A stretch of 64,000 bases of DNA from an uncultured Bacteroides sp. (GCA_900555635.1 USLU01000002.1:134099-198098), one strand, 5' to 3'; shown: positions 36,531 through 45,924, counted from the first letter of the stretch. Made by a program: numbers and translations. The notes: a model not told the origin generated them from the letters alone.

Positions 36531-37079
36531 ATGATCTACTTACAACTCTTCTATACTTTCTTTAAGATCGGCTTATTTGGCTTCGGTGGTGGATATGCTA
36601 TGCTTTCAATGATACAAGGTGAAGTAGTAACCCGTTATGGTTGGCTCACCGCACAAGAGTTTACAGATATTGTGGCTATCAGCCAAATGACTCCCGGACC
36701 GATAGGTATTAACTCTGCCACCTATGTGGGATTTACTGCATCGGGCAGTGTATGGGGCTCCATAGTTGCTACCTTTGCTGTAGTACTGCCATCCTTCATT
36801 TTAATGCTAACCATCAGTAAGTTTTTTCTAAAATATCAGAAACATCCGGTTGTAGAAGCTATATTTAGCGGACTTCGTCCTGCCGTAGTAGGTCTGCTGG
36901 CATCCGCAGCTTTAGTACTTATGAATTCTGAGAACTTTAGTACTCCACAGGACGATATGTATTCATTCATTATCAGTTGCCTTATTTTTGTTATAGCTTT
37001 TGTGGGAACTAGAAAGTACAAAGCCAATCCTATCCTAATGATTATAGCATGTGGCATAGCAGGACTTATACTGTATTAA
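36531..37079 (+). CDS. Chromate transporter family protein, second half of a split pair
   Basis: A 182-residue homologue of the preceding protein, with FFKIGLFGFGGGYAMLSMIQ at the N-terminus and ISQMTPGPIGINSATY near residue 55. It has about six hydrophobic segments. The two halves are predicted to insert in opposite orientation and form one transporter. It lies 44 bp after its partner and ends just before the repeat-bearing terminator region 37081-37164. Confidence 0.9.
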   Translation: MIYLQLFYTFFKIGLFGFGGGYAMLSMIQGEVVTRYGWLTAQEFTDIVAISQMTPGPIGINSATYVGFTASGSVWGSIVATFAVVLPSFILMLTISKFFLKYQKHPVVEAIFSGLRPAVVGLLASAALVLMNSENFSTPQDDMYSFIISCLIFVIAFVGTRKYKANPILMIIACGIAGLILY

Positions 37080-37164
37080 AATGGCTACAAAACACGTACT
37101 TCCCCAGAAAAGGTGTAGCCATTTGGAGTAAAGGGTGTAGCCTTAGCACTAAGAGGGTGTAGCC
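37078..37164. terminator. Convergent terminator with three copies of the right stem arm
   Basis: AAAATGGCTACA (from 37079) pairs with TGTAGCCATTT (37114-37124). Two further copies of AGGGTGTAGCC lie at 37132-37142 and 37154-37164, about 21-22 bp apart, the last ending at the stop codon of the converging gene. GGCTACA could pair with any of the three. On the minus strand the stem leads into CATTTTAATA. This resembles the duplicated arm at 31677-31742. Confidence 0.65.
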
Positions 37165-38676
37165 CTATAATTTGATCTTCTTTCCTACTGATCTCGATTC
37201 ATTATGTAATCGGTCGAGCGCCGTTACCACATATCGATATTTAGTTTTTCCATTGTCGTAGGGCAACTTATAAAAACTATCGCGAGTAATGGCTACGATA
37301 TGAGAAGGATCATCCAGATTCACCTTTTCATTGGCATCAAAACGGTAGACTACATATTGCACCGCACGATCCATCTCTTCTTTATATTTTGGAGCCGTCC
37401 AGAATAGAATATAACCGTCTGCCGTCCAAACCGGTTTAACTTTACGTACTTTTTCCGGTGCTTTATTATCCATAAAGTCAAATACCGGAGGAATAGCCGG
37501 ATATTTATGATATTCGGCAATCAGAGCATCTCTATATTTACCGGCATTTTCAATAACTGCACTCGCAGGCCATTGGCAACTACCGCCGATTGTTTGATAA
37601 GCACGTTGCAAAGCCATCTTACGAGGAAGTTGATTCATTTTAGGATCAATCGGATCAGCATTCTGCACCGTATTCATAACTGACTGACCAATGAATAGAG
37701 GACGATTCTCCGTATTTTTTGCCCACCACTTCACCAGTGTTTCGTAATCAGCGACCGGATGTCCTATTTGCCAATATATTTGAGGGATGTTATAATCAAT
37801 CCAACCTTCACGTGCCCATAGCAAGACGTCTGCATATAAATCATCATAGTTCTGCAATCCTTTAGTTTTACTACCTAGCGGGTCACTGCTCTCATTACGA
37901 TAAATACCGAATGGAGAAACTCCGAATTTCACCCATGGCTTTATTTCACGAACCGTTTCATGTATCTTTTTTATCAACACATTAACATTACTACGACGCC
38001 AATCAGCCTTATTCGTAAACCCTCCACCATAACGGGTGAAACTGGCATCATCAGGAAAATCTATTCCTTTGGCTGGATAGGGATAAAAGTAGTCATCCAT
38101 ATGAATGGCATCCACATCATATCGAGATACGATATCGCTTACCACCATACAAATATGTCGACGGCTCTCAGGCAAAGCCGGATCAAAATAAAGTTGATTA
38201 TTATAAGTGACAAACCACTCGGGATGAATATTGTATACATGAGACGGGGCCAGCTCACTTTTCAACGTAGTTTTAGTACGATACGGATTGATCCATGCAT
38301 GATACTCCATTCCACGTTTATGACATTCTTCAATCATAAATTGCATCGGGTCCCAATAAGGTTCCGGCACTTTACCTTGCACTCCTGTAAGGAAACGGCT
38401 CCATGGTTCAAATTGGGAAGCATACAAAGCATCCGCTTCAGGACGTACCTGAAATATTATAGCATTAATGCCTGCACCTTGCAAAGAGTTCAACTGATTA
38501 ATCAACGTTTTCTTTAACTGCTCAGTAGGGACACCACGAAACTGCCCGTTTACCGTCTGAATCCAGGCAGCACGAAATTCACGTTTAGGATATGCAGACG
38601 CCTTCTGCACTTGCGCAAACATTCCTCCAGCCACTAAAGATAGGAAGAATGCACATAAAAGGGATTTTACTCTCAT
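37165..38676 (-). CDS. Secreted GH10-like hydrolase (GHL10/DUF187 family), copy 1
   Basis: A 503-residue secreted protein with a signal peptide (about 1-21, ending GGMFA). The catalytic-type TIM barrel (about 30-350) carries the family patterns REFRAAWIQTVNG, INAIIFQVRPEADALY, GMEYHAWINPYR and DVDAIHMDDYF. A C-terminal fibronectin-like segment (about 405-503, RKVKPVWTADGYILFWTAPK) follows. The YngK/GHL10 family is distantly related to GH10; its substrate is not settled, with peptidoglycan or other polysaccharides proposed. It lies 40 bp downstream of a TPR-sensor kinase gene on the same strand, so the two are likely one operon. A paralogue lies at 46005-47474. Confidence 0.9.
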   Translation of the reverse strand: MRVKSLLCAFFLSLVAGGMFAQVQKASAYPKREFRAAWIQTVNGQFRGVPTEQLKKTLINQLNSLQGAGINAIIFQVRPEADALYASQFEPWSRFLTGVQGKVPEPYWDPMQFMIEECHKRGMEYHAWINPYRTKTTLKSELAPSHVYNIHPEWFVTYNNQLYFDPALPESRRHICMVVSDIVSRYDVDAIHMDDYFYPYPAKGIDFPDDASFTRYGGGFTNKADWRRSNVNVLIKKIHETVREIKPWVKFGVSPFGIYRNESSDPLGSKTKGLQNYDDLYADVLLWAREGWIDYNIPQIYWQIGHPVADYETLVKWWAKNTENRPLFIGQSVMNTVQNADPIDPKMNQLPRKMALQRAYQTIGGSCQWPASAVIENAGKYRDALIAEYHKYPAIPPVFDFMDNKAPEKVRKVKPVWTADGYILFWTAPKYKEEMDRAVQYVVYRFDANEKVNLDDPSHIVAITRDSFYKLPYDNGKTKYRYVVTALDRLHNESRSVGKKIKL

Positions 38677-38716
38677 TTTCTAGTTATAGTTTTTACAAAA
38701 AACAAATTATTTATCT

Positions 38717-40666
38717 TCAAGGTTTATCCGGTATAGGCCATTCTATTACAAAACGGCACCCATCCTGGTAAGTGGAATCCCAATAAACACGTCCACCCAC
38801 CATTTCGGTTATTTCGTGAGCAATGGCAAGTCCCAAACCTGAACCTTTGGTGAAAAGGTCTACTTTAAAGAAGCGCTCAAAAATATGTTCAGCCTCTTCC
38901 GGTCTGAGTCCGATTCCCGTATCTTCTATCATAATACGCAATATCCGATGTTGCTTATCTTCAAGACATGATATGCGAATATAACCTTTCTCTGTAAACT
39001 TCACAGCATTATCCAGCAAAGACATCAATACGATCTTCAACCAGGAATGGACTGTAAAAATAGTAGAAGTACCAGACATTGGTATGCACTCTAATTTAAC
39101 TTCGGGTTTAAGGGTAGAGCGCAACTCACCGGCACACTCCCGGATGCATGCGTCAATATTTACCACTTCCCGAGGCTTATCTACTGCCAAAGAATCCATA
39201 TCCGCAATGATAAGTATATTCTCCATCAATCCAAGCAGATAAGCATTGTTACTCTCTACCTGAGTAGCATAATCTATTCTTTCAGCCTCATCAAGTCCTC
39301 CTTCAGACAACAACGTGGAGAATCCGACAATAGAATTCAACGGAGTACGGATCTCATGTGTGATGTGCTGGATAAAAGAACTTTTCACATGACTCATCTT
39401 ATGTACAGCCAAACGTGCAGCTTCCAATTTGCGATTCATTGAAAGTGTGCGAATATACAAATAAGTAATAAGCAGTAATAACACTAAGATCAATCCACCT
39501 GCAACCAACGCTATTACCAGCCTGTCGCGACTTAGTTTTGCACTAAGTTCCAGCTTTTCCATCTTCAAACGGTCTACTTCAAACTGAGCCGTATACTTGC
39601 TCAATTTATCATCCATTTCGACTGTACGTACCGAATCGTTTACCGTACCATACCGGGCATAATTTTGACATGCAGCACGATAGTCACCCAACTGCTCCTG
39701 CAATTGTGCTTTCATATAATAGTTATACGGATAACATATTCCAGACGAATTTTGATAATTCATCAGGGAGTCCACATAGGCTATATTACCTTTCAAATCT
39801 CCTAATATACGGCAACACATAATTTTATAGCCATACCAAGCTTCAGGAGTGGAGCTTCCGGGATTTTTCCTATAGAAGCTATCCGTTTCTTTGATATGAG
39901 GGGTTGCTACTTTTTTACCTTTGTTTGCAAGCAAGCTGATAACCCGAAACTCTAGGAAGCGCAAATGTAGTGAAGAATCAACTTGAACCTTCTTTCGGTT
40001 CATTTTATCTTCAAGTAGGATTATCTTATCCAGATAACTCTCTGACTCCGCATACTCACTACGTGAGAGGTAAGTTTGTATGATATTAAGAGAAACAACA
40101 TAAGCATCACGATAGTAGCCACCATCTTCAAACAGTTTCAAAGCATTATTATAAGCCTCCAAACAAAGCTGCACGTTATTGCCGAAAATACGATGGTTAT
40201 AACCAATGCACATTTCACTACAAGCCAATCCGTATTTATCCTTTGCATTTTTAGCATCATCATGCAGTTTAGCAGTTTCAGCCATTACCTCTTCCTGCAT
40301 GCCTTTCTCTGTCATACGCTGAATATACTGACGCCAAGATATATAACGTTCTTTGGAATGGTTATATTTCACGCACCAGTCCATATATTCGTAAGTATAC
40401 TTCTGCAGACTGTCGATATCCCCTAATTGATAGTAATGCGAAGTCAGGTTATTATAAGCATAAATAATTTGCGTCGTATCATTTTGTTGCTTTGCCAACT
40501 TCATCCATCGAGCATTAACAGCAGGCAATTGTTTTTGCCCCAACATATTCATTGCGCTATCTGCCAGAGCTTTCATTTCTCCATGAATATCAGCAGCTTG
40601 CAATACTAAAGGATAAATTCCCAGAATCAGTATTGCAAAAACCCATTTCGCATTATGCTTTATCAT
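38717..40666 (-). CDS. TPR-sensor histidine kinase, operon partner of GHL10 copy 1
   Basis: A 649-residue kinase: signal peptide (1-24), periplasmic TPR-like helices (about 30-345, for example YRDAYVVSLNIIQTYLSRSEY), a membrane helix (about 383-406) and a cytoplasmic kinase with His437 in THEIRTPLNSIVGFSTL, N box SLLDNAVKF, and G boxes EDTGIGLRPEE and GSGLGLAIAHE. It has no receiver or DNA-binding domain. The architecture matches the kinase at 17571 and its periplasmic part is not obviously the same sequence. It precedes GHL10 by 40 bp, which suggests the kinase and hydrolase are co-expressed. The partner response regulator is not in the adjacent sequence. Confidence 0.9.
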   Translation of the reverse strand: MIKHNAKWVFAILILGIYPLVLQAADIHGEMKALADSAMNMLGQKQLPAVNARWMKLAKQQNDTTQIIYAYNNLTSHYYQLGDIDSLQKYTYEYMDWCVKYNHSKERYISWRQYIQRMTEKGMQEEVMAETAKLHDDAKNAKDKYGLACSEMCIGYNHRIFGNNVQLCLEAYNNALKLFEDGGYYRDAYVVSLNIIQTYLSRSEYAESESYLDKIILLEDKMNRKKVQVDSSLHLRFLEFRVISLLANKGKKVATPHIKETDSFYRKNPGSSTPEAWYGYKIMCCRILGDLKGNIAYVDSLMNYQNSSGICYPYNYYMKAQLQEQLGDYRAACQNYARYGTVNDSVRTVEMDDKLSKYTAQFEVDRLKMEKLELSAKLSRDRLVIALVAGGLILVLLLLITYLYIRTLSMNRKLEAARLAVHKMSHVKSSFIQHITHEIRTPLNSIVGFSTLLSEGGLDEAERIDYATQVESNNAYLLGLMENILIIADMDSLAVDKPREVVNIDACIRECAGELRSTLKPEVKLECIPMSGTSTIFTVHSWLKIVLMSLLDNAVKFTEKGYIRISCLEDKQHRILRIMIEDTGIGLRPEEAEHIFERFFKVDLFTKGSGLGLAIAHEITEMVGGRVYWDSTYQDGCRFVIEWPIPDKP

Positions 40667-40790
40667 GTCCGGATAATTATATAAGAGTTGAGGCGAATTT
40701 AATGCTTTTATTTAAAGTAATTTAGCAGTCAATTGAAAGTATAACAAATCTTAACCTTGCCAATGTTATGGATTTTTTGGAGGTTGTGGT

Positions 40791-40798
40791 TATCTTTG
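40791..40798 (+). promoter_or_regulatory. Putative -7 box of uvrA
   Basis: TATCTTTG, perfect TAnnTTTG, 28 bp upstream of the uvrA start. The -33 site is poor (TATG at 40767-40770). No SOS-type box was recognised. Confidence 0.5.
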
Positions 40799-40826
40799 CA
40801 TCCTAAATCACTTAAGTGACCCTGAT

Positions 40827-43604
40827 ATGGCAGAAAATACATCAATTATCATAAAAGGTGCTCGCGTCAACAACTTGAAGAATATTGACGTTGAGATTCC
40901 CCGTAATAAGTTAGTAGTCATCACCGGTTTGTCCGGTTCCGGTAAATCCTCACTTGCTTTTGACACTTTATATGCTGAAGGGCAACGCCGGTATGTGGAA
41001 AGCCTCAGCAGTTATGCCCGCCAGTTTCTGGGGCGTATGAGTAAACCGGAGTGTGACTTTATTAAAGGAATTCCACCGGCCATTGCTATCGAACAGAAGG
41101 TCAGCAGTCGTAATCCACGATCAACAGTAGGTACTTCAACTGAAATATACGAATACCTGCGGTTGCTTTATGCCCGTGTTGGAAAAACCTTCAGCCCGGT
41201 CAGCGGACAAGAAGTAAAAAAACATTCGGCCGAAGACATTGTAAAATGCATGTTGGAATATCCCGAAGGTACAAGATATACTGTATTGGCTCCGGTTTTA
41301 CTGCGCGAAAACCGCACCATGCAGCAACAACTGGAGATAGATATGAAGCAAGGCTTCAATCGCCTGGAAGTGAATGGTGAAATGGTGCGAATTGATGAAT
41401 ATAAGCCCAAAGCAGGTGATACAGTGTTTTTACTAATCGACCGTATGGTGGCTTCTTCGGAAAAAGATTCCATCAGCCGCCTTACCGATTCGGCAGAGAC
41501 TGCGATGTATGAAGGTGACGGTTCCTGTCTCTTGCGTTTCTATCAGTCGGATGGCAGTACTTGTCTTTACCGTTTCAGTACTAAATTCGAAGCAGACGGC
41601 ATTACTTTTGAAGAGCCCAATGACCAGATGTTTTCTTTCAACTCCCCTATCGGTGCTTGCCCCGAATGCGAAGGTTTCGGTCGTGTTATCGGTATTGACG
41701 AGCATTTGGTAATACCTAACCGTTCCTTATCGATATACGATGGAGCTGTAGTTTGTTGGCGAGGTGACAAGATGGGTGAATGGCGTGATATGGTAATACA
41801 TGGTGCAGAAAAAGCCGGTCTGCCGATTTTCACTCCCTACTTTGAACTGACCGATGAGCAACGTCGAATGTTGTGGGAAGGAACTCCCTATTTTGAAGGC
41901 ATCAATGCTTTCTTCAAAATGGTACAAGAGAACCAATACAAAATACAATACCGCGTGATGCTTGCCCGCTATCGTGGCAAAACACTCTGCCCGAAGTGTC
42001 ATGGAACCCGCTTGAAACCGGAAGCCGGATATGTACGGGTAGGCGGCCGTAACATATCTCAGCTGGTTGATTTGCCGATCACTGAATTGAAACTCTTCTT
42101 CGACAACCTGAAACTGGAACAGCATGATGCTGATGTAGCACGACGCATTTTATTAGAAATCAACAGCCGTATCCAGTTCCTGTTGGACGTAGGTTTAGGT
42201 TACCTCACCTTGAACCGTTTAAGTAATTCGCTCTCCGGTGGTGAAAGCCAGCGTATCAATCTCGCCACTTCTTTGGGTAGCAGCTTGGTAGGAAGTCTTT
42301 ATATACTCGATGAGCCAAGTATCGGCTTGCACAGTCGCGATACGGATAAACTGATTCACGTGCTCCGGCAGTTGCAACAATTTGGAAATACAGTGGTAGT
42401 TGTAGAACATGACGAAGAAATAATCCGTGCAGCCGACTATATCATCGATATAGGTCCTAAAGCAGGACGCCTAGGAGGTGAAGTCGTATATCAGGGTGAT
42501 ATGAACGATTTACAAAAAGACAGCAACAGTTATACTGTACGTTATCTGCTTGGTGAAGAAACCATTTCTACCCCGGAACATCGCCGTCCCTGGAATAATT
42601 ATATTGAAATTAAAGGCGCTCGTGAAAATAACTTGAAAGGGGTAAATGCACGTTTCCCCTTAAATGTAATGACCGTAGTAACCGGTGTCAGCGGTTCGGG
42701 TAAGAGTACATTGGTACGTGATATTTTCTATCGTGCCCTGAAACGTGAACTGGATGAATGCAGTGAACGTCCCGGTGAATTCGTTTCCATCGGCGGCGAT
42801 CTGCAAAACCTGCGCAATGTGGAATTTGTAGATCAGAACCCAATTGGTAAATCTTCGCGAAGCAACCCCGTGACTTATATCAAGGCCTACGACGAAATTC
42901 GTAAACTGTGGGCGGAACAGCCTCTTGCCAAACAAATGGGATATGGCCCCGGTCACTTCAGCTTCAATAGCGAAGGCGGACGATGTGAAGAATGTAAAGG
43001 TGAAGGAACCATTACTGTAGAAATGCAATTCATGGCTGACTTAGTATTAGAATGTGAATCTTGCCACGGTAAACGTTTTAAAGCTGACACACTGGAGGTC
43101 AAATTCCATGACACTAATATTTACGACGTACTGGAAATGACTGTAAACCAAGCAGTGGAATTCTTTACCAAACATGGGCAGAAGAAAATTGTCAAGAAAT
43201 TGCAGCCATTACAAGACGTAGGCCTAGGTTATATCAAACTGGGGCAATCATCCTCTACTCTATCCGGCGGTGAAAACCAACGTGTAAAACTGGCATACTA
43301 CCTCAGTCAGGAAAAAGCAGATCCTACACTATTCATCTTCGATGAGCCTACTACAGGCTTACATTTCCACGATATCAAGAAATTACTCGAAGCATTCGAT
43401 GCCTTGATACGCCGTGGACACACCATCGTTATCATCGAACACAATCTTGATGTGGTAAAGTGTGCGGATTATGTGATTGATTTGGGTCCCGAAGGTGGAG
43501 ACAAAGGTGGAAATCTGGTCATATCGGGTACACCGGAAGAAGTAGCTGAATGCACAGCCAGCTATACAGGACAATTCCTGAAAGAGAAACTGCAAATTAA
43601 TTGA
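40827..43604 (+). CDS. uvrA: Excinuclease ABC subunit A
   Basis: A 925-residue UvrA, the damage-recognition ATPase of nucleotide excision repair. The first Walker A is GLSGSGKSSLAFD (about residue 33) and the second GVSGSGKSTLVRD (about 622). ABC signature segments are NRLSNSLSGGESQRI and SSSTLSGGENQRV, and Walker B segments are LYILDEPS and LFIFDEPT. Zinc-binding cysteines are seen in CPECEGFG, CPKCHGTR, and CEECKGEG with CESCHGKR. Length and order are typical. It is transcribed alone, divergent from the TPR-kinase gene, and ends before a palindromic repeat. Confidence 0.97.
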   Translation: MAENTSIIIKGARVNNLKNIDVEIPRNKLVVITGLSGSGKSSLAFDTLYAEGQRRYVESLSSYARQFLGRMSKPECDFIKGIPPAIAIEQKVSSRNPRSTVGTSTEIYEYLRLLYARVGKTFSPVSGQEVKKHSAEDIVKCMLEYPEGTRYTVLAPVLLRENRTMQQQLEIDMKQGFNRLEVNGEMVRIDEYKPKAGDTVFLLIDRMVASSEKDSISRLTDSAETAMYEGDGSCLLRFYQSDGSTCLYRFSTKFEADGITFEEPNDQMFSFNSPIGACPECEGFGRVIGIDEHLVIPNRSLSIYDGAVVCWRGDKMGEWRDMVIHGAEKAGLPIFTPYFELTDEQRRMLWEGTPYFEGINAFFKMVQENQYKIQYRVMLARYRGKTLCPKCHGTRLKPEAGYVRVGGRNISQLVDLPITELKLFFDNLKLEQHDADVARRILLEINSRIQFLLDVGLGYLTLNRLSNSLSGGESQRINLATSLGSSLVGSLYILDEPSIGLHSRDTDKLIHVLRQLQQFGNTVVVVEHDEEIIRAADYIIDIGPKAGRLGGEVVYQGDMNDLQKDSNSYTVRYLLGEETISTPEHRRPWNNYIEIKGARENNLKGVNARFPLNVMTVVTGVSGSGKSTLVRDIFYRALKRELDECSERPGEFVSIGGDLQNLRNVEFVDQNPIGKSSRSNPVTYIKAYDEIRKLWAEQPLAKQMGYGPGHFSFNSEGGRCEECKGEGTITVEMQFMADLVLECESCHGKRFKADTLEVKFHDTNIYDVLEMTVNQAVEFFTKHGQKKIVKKLQPLQDVGLGYIKLGQSSSTLSGGENQRVKLAYYLSQEKADPTLFIFDEPTTGLHFHDIKKLLEAFDALIRRGHTIVIIEHNLDVVKCADYVIDLGPEGGDKGGNLVISGTPEEVAECTASYTGQFLKEKLQIN

Positions 43605-43632
43605 TTAGCAAAACTAGTGTGTCTGAATTCAT

Positions 43633-43697
43633 CACAGATTACGCAGATTAGCACAGATTGAAATATATATAATCCGTGAGGATCTGCGTAATCTGTG
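43633..43697. repeat. Palindromic element with perfect 16-bp arms between convergent genes
   Basis: CACAGATTACGCAGAT (43633-43648) and ATCTGCGTAATCTGTG (43682-43697) are perfect reverse complements. Inside, CACAGATT and AATCCGTG add a second helix with one mismatch. The whole would fold as a hairpin of 65 nt in RNA from either strand and may act as a terminator for uvrA and the converging gene. I recall similar CAGATTACGCAGAT strings being dispersed in Bacteroides genomes, which is unverified here. Confidence 0.85.
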
Positions 43698-43707
43698 GTG
43701 AGTTTCA

Positions 43708-44193
43708 TTAAAAATACAGACCGAATCCAACCTTCAATCCGAACTTAGAGCGGTCGCTATTCACATTCCAATATGCAGCAGGTTCAATAGTTACCGTACG
43801 GGAAAGGAAGAAAGCATATCCGGCTTCCAAACCAAAAGAAAATTTAGTATCATCATCGCCATCCCAATTCCAACGATCTACGTTTACATTAGCACCCAAG
43901 TACACGCCTACTTTGTCGATATAATAACGACCACCTACACCAAGCGTATAGACATCGATATCAGAACCACCGGTATTCCAAGCAGCACCGGCATTTACTA
44001 ACAATGCAACATTGTCCAGCAAGAATGCACCACCCTTAGCCTCGAGGCCAAAGCTCGTCTTGTCAGTTCCTGTATCATGTGATAGTTCTAAGCCTGTGAC
44101 TGACGGATTTACAATCCATTTTCCTTTTTCAAACTGTGCCTGAGCTGCTACTGTGACAACGATCAGGCAAACGAATAATGCAAGTTTTTTCAT
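43708..44193 (-). CDS. Outer membrane beta-barrel protein (small porin-like)
   Basis: A 161-residue protein with a signal peptide (MKKLALFVCLIVVTVAAQAQ) followed by about eight alternating beta strands rich in Gly, Tyr and Trp (KGGAFLLDNVALLVNAGAAW, VGGRYYIDKVGVYLGANV) and a C-terminal aromatic residue (LKVGFGLYF), the mark of BamA-assembled barrels. The best guess is an OmpX/OprF-like eight-stranded barrel. It lies 21 bp after the small membrane protein gene, so it may be the last gene of the cstA transcript. The substrate or role is unknown. Confidence 0.8.
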   Translation of the reverse strand: MKKLALFVCLIVVTVAAQAQFEKGKWIVNPSVTGLELSHDTGTDKTSFGLEAKGGAFLLDNVALLVNAGAAWNTGGSDIDVYTLGVGGRYYIDKVGVYLGANVNVDRWNWDGDDDTKFSFGLEAGYAFFLSRTVTIEPAAYWNVNSDRSKFGLKVGFGLYF

Positions 44194-44214
44194 CTTGTTT
44201 GGTTTTTGAGTAAG

Positions 44215-44436
44215 TTAATGTAGTTTATTATCTTCTTCACGCCGTTTCCTCTGTAACTCTTCCTTCTTACGAAGAACCAGCCACAACACTAAAACTATAA
44301 CATAGGAAACAGCAACGGTAACATACTTTTCAGTATTGCTGATTTCTGTATTACGGGGCAAAAAATACGCCGCTGTTGCAGTAACATAAATAAGTAAGGC
44401 CAAAGTTAAGCCGGTAGATTTTTTAAATTTCTTCAT
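44215..44436 (-). CDS. Small two-helix membrane protein downstream of cstA
   Basis: From the ATG at 44436, 73 residues. This ATG overlaps the TAA of cstA by one base (TAATG), which favours it over the TTG two codons upstream. There are two hydrophobic segments (about 9-27, GLTLALLIYVTATAAYFL, and about 40-58, VTVAVSYVIVLVLWLVL) and a highly charged tail KKEELQRKRREEDNK. The coupling suggests a small accessory subunit of the transporter or a separate membrane protein; no family recognised. Confidence 0.65.
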   Translation of the reverse strand: MKKFKKSTGLTLALLIYVTATAAYFLPRNTEISNTEKYVTVAVSYVIVLVLWLVLRKKEELQRKRREEDNKLH

Positions 44437-45866
44437 TACCAAAGTTTTTTAGTCGTCTTAAAATACCAGATTTTAAACCAGATGACTGCTATCCCCACAG
44501 CCAGAATGCCAATAATCCCGGATGCCTGTGGCTTTACGCCGAATCCTTCCGGAGCCACACAGATATATGTAGTGCATACTGCCGTCATAAATAATGCAGG
44601 CAAATAAGTAACATAAAAAATATGTCCTTTCTTCTCACGCACCAAATAAACAGTGATTGCCCACAAAGTAAAAACAGCCAACGTCTGATTAGTCCAAGCA
44701 AAATAACGCCAGATCATATCGAAACCATCCTTGTCGCGCATGCTGTACAACAGGAGTGCAATAGCTACAATAAACATCGGGATACATATATATAAACGGC
44801 GACGCATGGATTTTTGTTCCACCCCCAGGAAATCTGCTACGATGAGACGAGCTGAACGGAAAGCCGTATCGCCACTGGTAATTGGAGCTGCAATCACTCC
44901 CAAAATAGCCAGTACACCTCCTACAGCTCCCAACCAATTTTTAGTGATAGCATCTACTACCACAGCGGCATTCGTCTCCCCCATTCCATTTTCATGAAAG
45001 AAATATGTGGCGGCGGCAGCCCATATCAAAGCCACTATGCCTTCGGTTATCATCGCCCCATAAAACACAGGACGACCGTGACGCTCGCTCGTCATACAAC
45101 GCGCCATAAGCGGACTTTGTGTAGCATGGAAACCACTGATAGCTCCGCAAGCAATACTCACAAACATAATCGGAAAGATAGGCAGCAAGGCAGCATTAGG
45201 ATGTGTATTTGGCAAACCATCCCATATTTCGGGCAAAACCGGATGGTGTACATATAGCATAACCAGAATACCCACAGCCATAAATAGCAAAGCTACGGCA
45301 AACAACGGATATATCTTACCTATAATCTTATCAACAGGGAGTAAAGTAGCCAATATATAATAAGCAAAAACAACAATAATCCAGAAAGTAGTATCCAGAT
45401 GTTCCGGAGTCAGTTTTGCCAACAGTCCTGCGGGACCGGCCACAAAAACGGCTCCCACTAATATCATCAAGATTACTGTAAAGCCACGCATTACTTGTTT
45501 GGTAGTCAATCCCAGATAACGCCCGATAATTTCCGGAAGGCTTTCACCACCATGACGTAGAGAAAGCATACCGGCAAAATAATCATGTACAGCACCGGCA
45601 AAAATACTTCCAAATACAATCCATAAATAAGAGGCTGTACCGAATTTAGCACCCATAATAGCACCAAAGATCGGCCCCAAACCGGCAATATTAAGGAATT
45701 GAATCATAAATATTTTCCATGTAGGCAAAGGGATATAGTCTACCCCATCAGTTTTGGTCAAGGCGGGAGTTTTGCGGTCATCCGGACCGAATATACGTTC
45801 AATGAAACGTCCGTAAACAAAATACCCCACAATCAATGCTAACAAACAAAGTGTAAATGTAATCAT
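44436..45866 (-). CDS. Carbon starvation protein A family transporter
   Basis: A 476-residue membrane protein with about 13 hydrophobic segments. It has the CstA family N-terminus (LIVGYFVYGRFIERIFGPDD), followed by LNIAGLGPIFGAIMGAKFG and the ISGFHATQSPLMARC and PITSGDTAFRSARL segments. It is shorter than the 650-700 residue E. coli CstA/BtsT but the conserved core is intact. Family members take up pyruvate or peptides; which applies here is open. It is the first gene of a minus-strand operon, and a good promoter lies upstream. Confidence 0.9.
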   Translation of the reverse strand: MITFTLCLLALIVGYFVYGRFIERIFGPDDRKTPALTKTDGVDYIPLPTWKIFMIQFLNIAGLGPIFGAIMGAKFGTASYLWIVFGSIFAGAVHDYFAGMLSLRHGGESLPEIIGRYLGLTTKQVMRGFTVILMILVGAVFVAGPAGLLAKLTPEHLDTTFWIIVVFAYYILATLLPVDKIIGKIYPLFAVALLFMAVGILVMLYVHHPVLPEIWDGLPNTHPNAALLPIFPIMFVSIACGAISGFHATQSPLMARCMTSERHGRPVFYGAMITEGIVALIWAAAATYFFHENGMGETNAAVVVDAITKNWLGAVGGVLAILGVIAAPITSGDTAFRSARLIVADFLGVEQKSMRRRLYICIPMFIVAIALLLYSMRDKDGFDMIWRYFAWTNQTLAVFTLWAITVYLVREKKGHIFYVTYLPALFMTAVCTTYICVAPEGFGVKPQASGIIGILAVGIAVIWFKIWYFKTTKKLW

Positions 45867-45891
45867 GGCGTGTTAATCTTTTTAATGTATG

Positions 45892-45924
45892 CAAATGTAA
45901 TAGTTTCTATCTAAACTCCACAAA
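45892..45924 (-). promoter_or_regulatory. Promoter of the cstA operon
   Basis: On the minus strand: TTTG (45921-45924), 21-nt spacer, TACATTTG (45892-45899). Both boxes are perfect. It lies 25 bp upstream of the cstA start codon. Confidence 0.75.

Noticed and set aside
31878..37079. Polysaccharide utilisation locus around the hybrid regulator
   Set aside because: No SusC, SusD or glycosidase gene is adjacent; the GH20 gene is 6 kb upstream and separated by purL and terminators.
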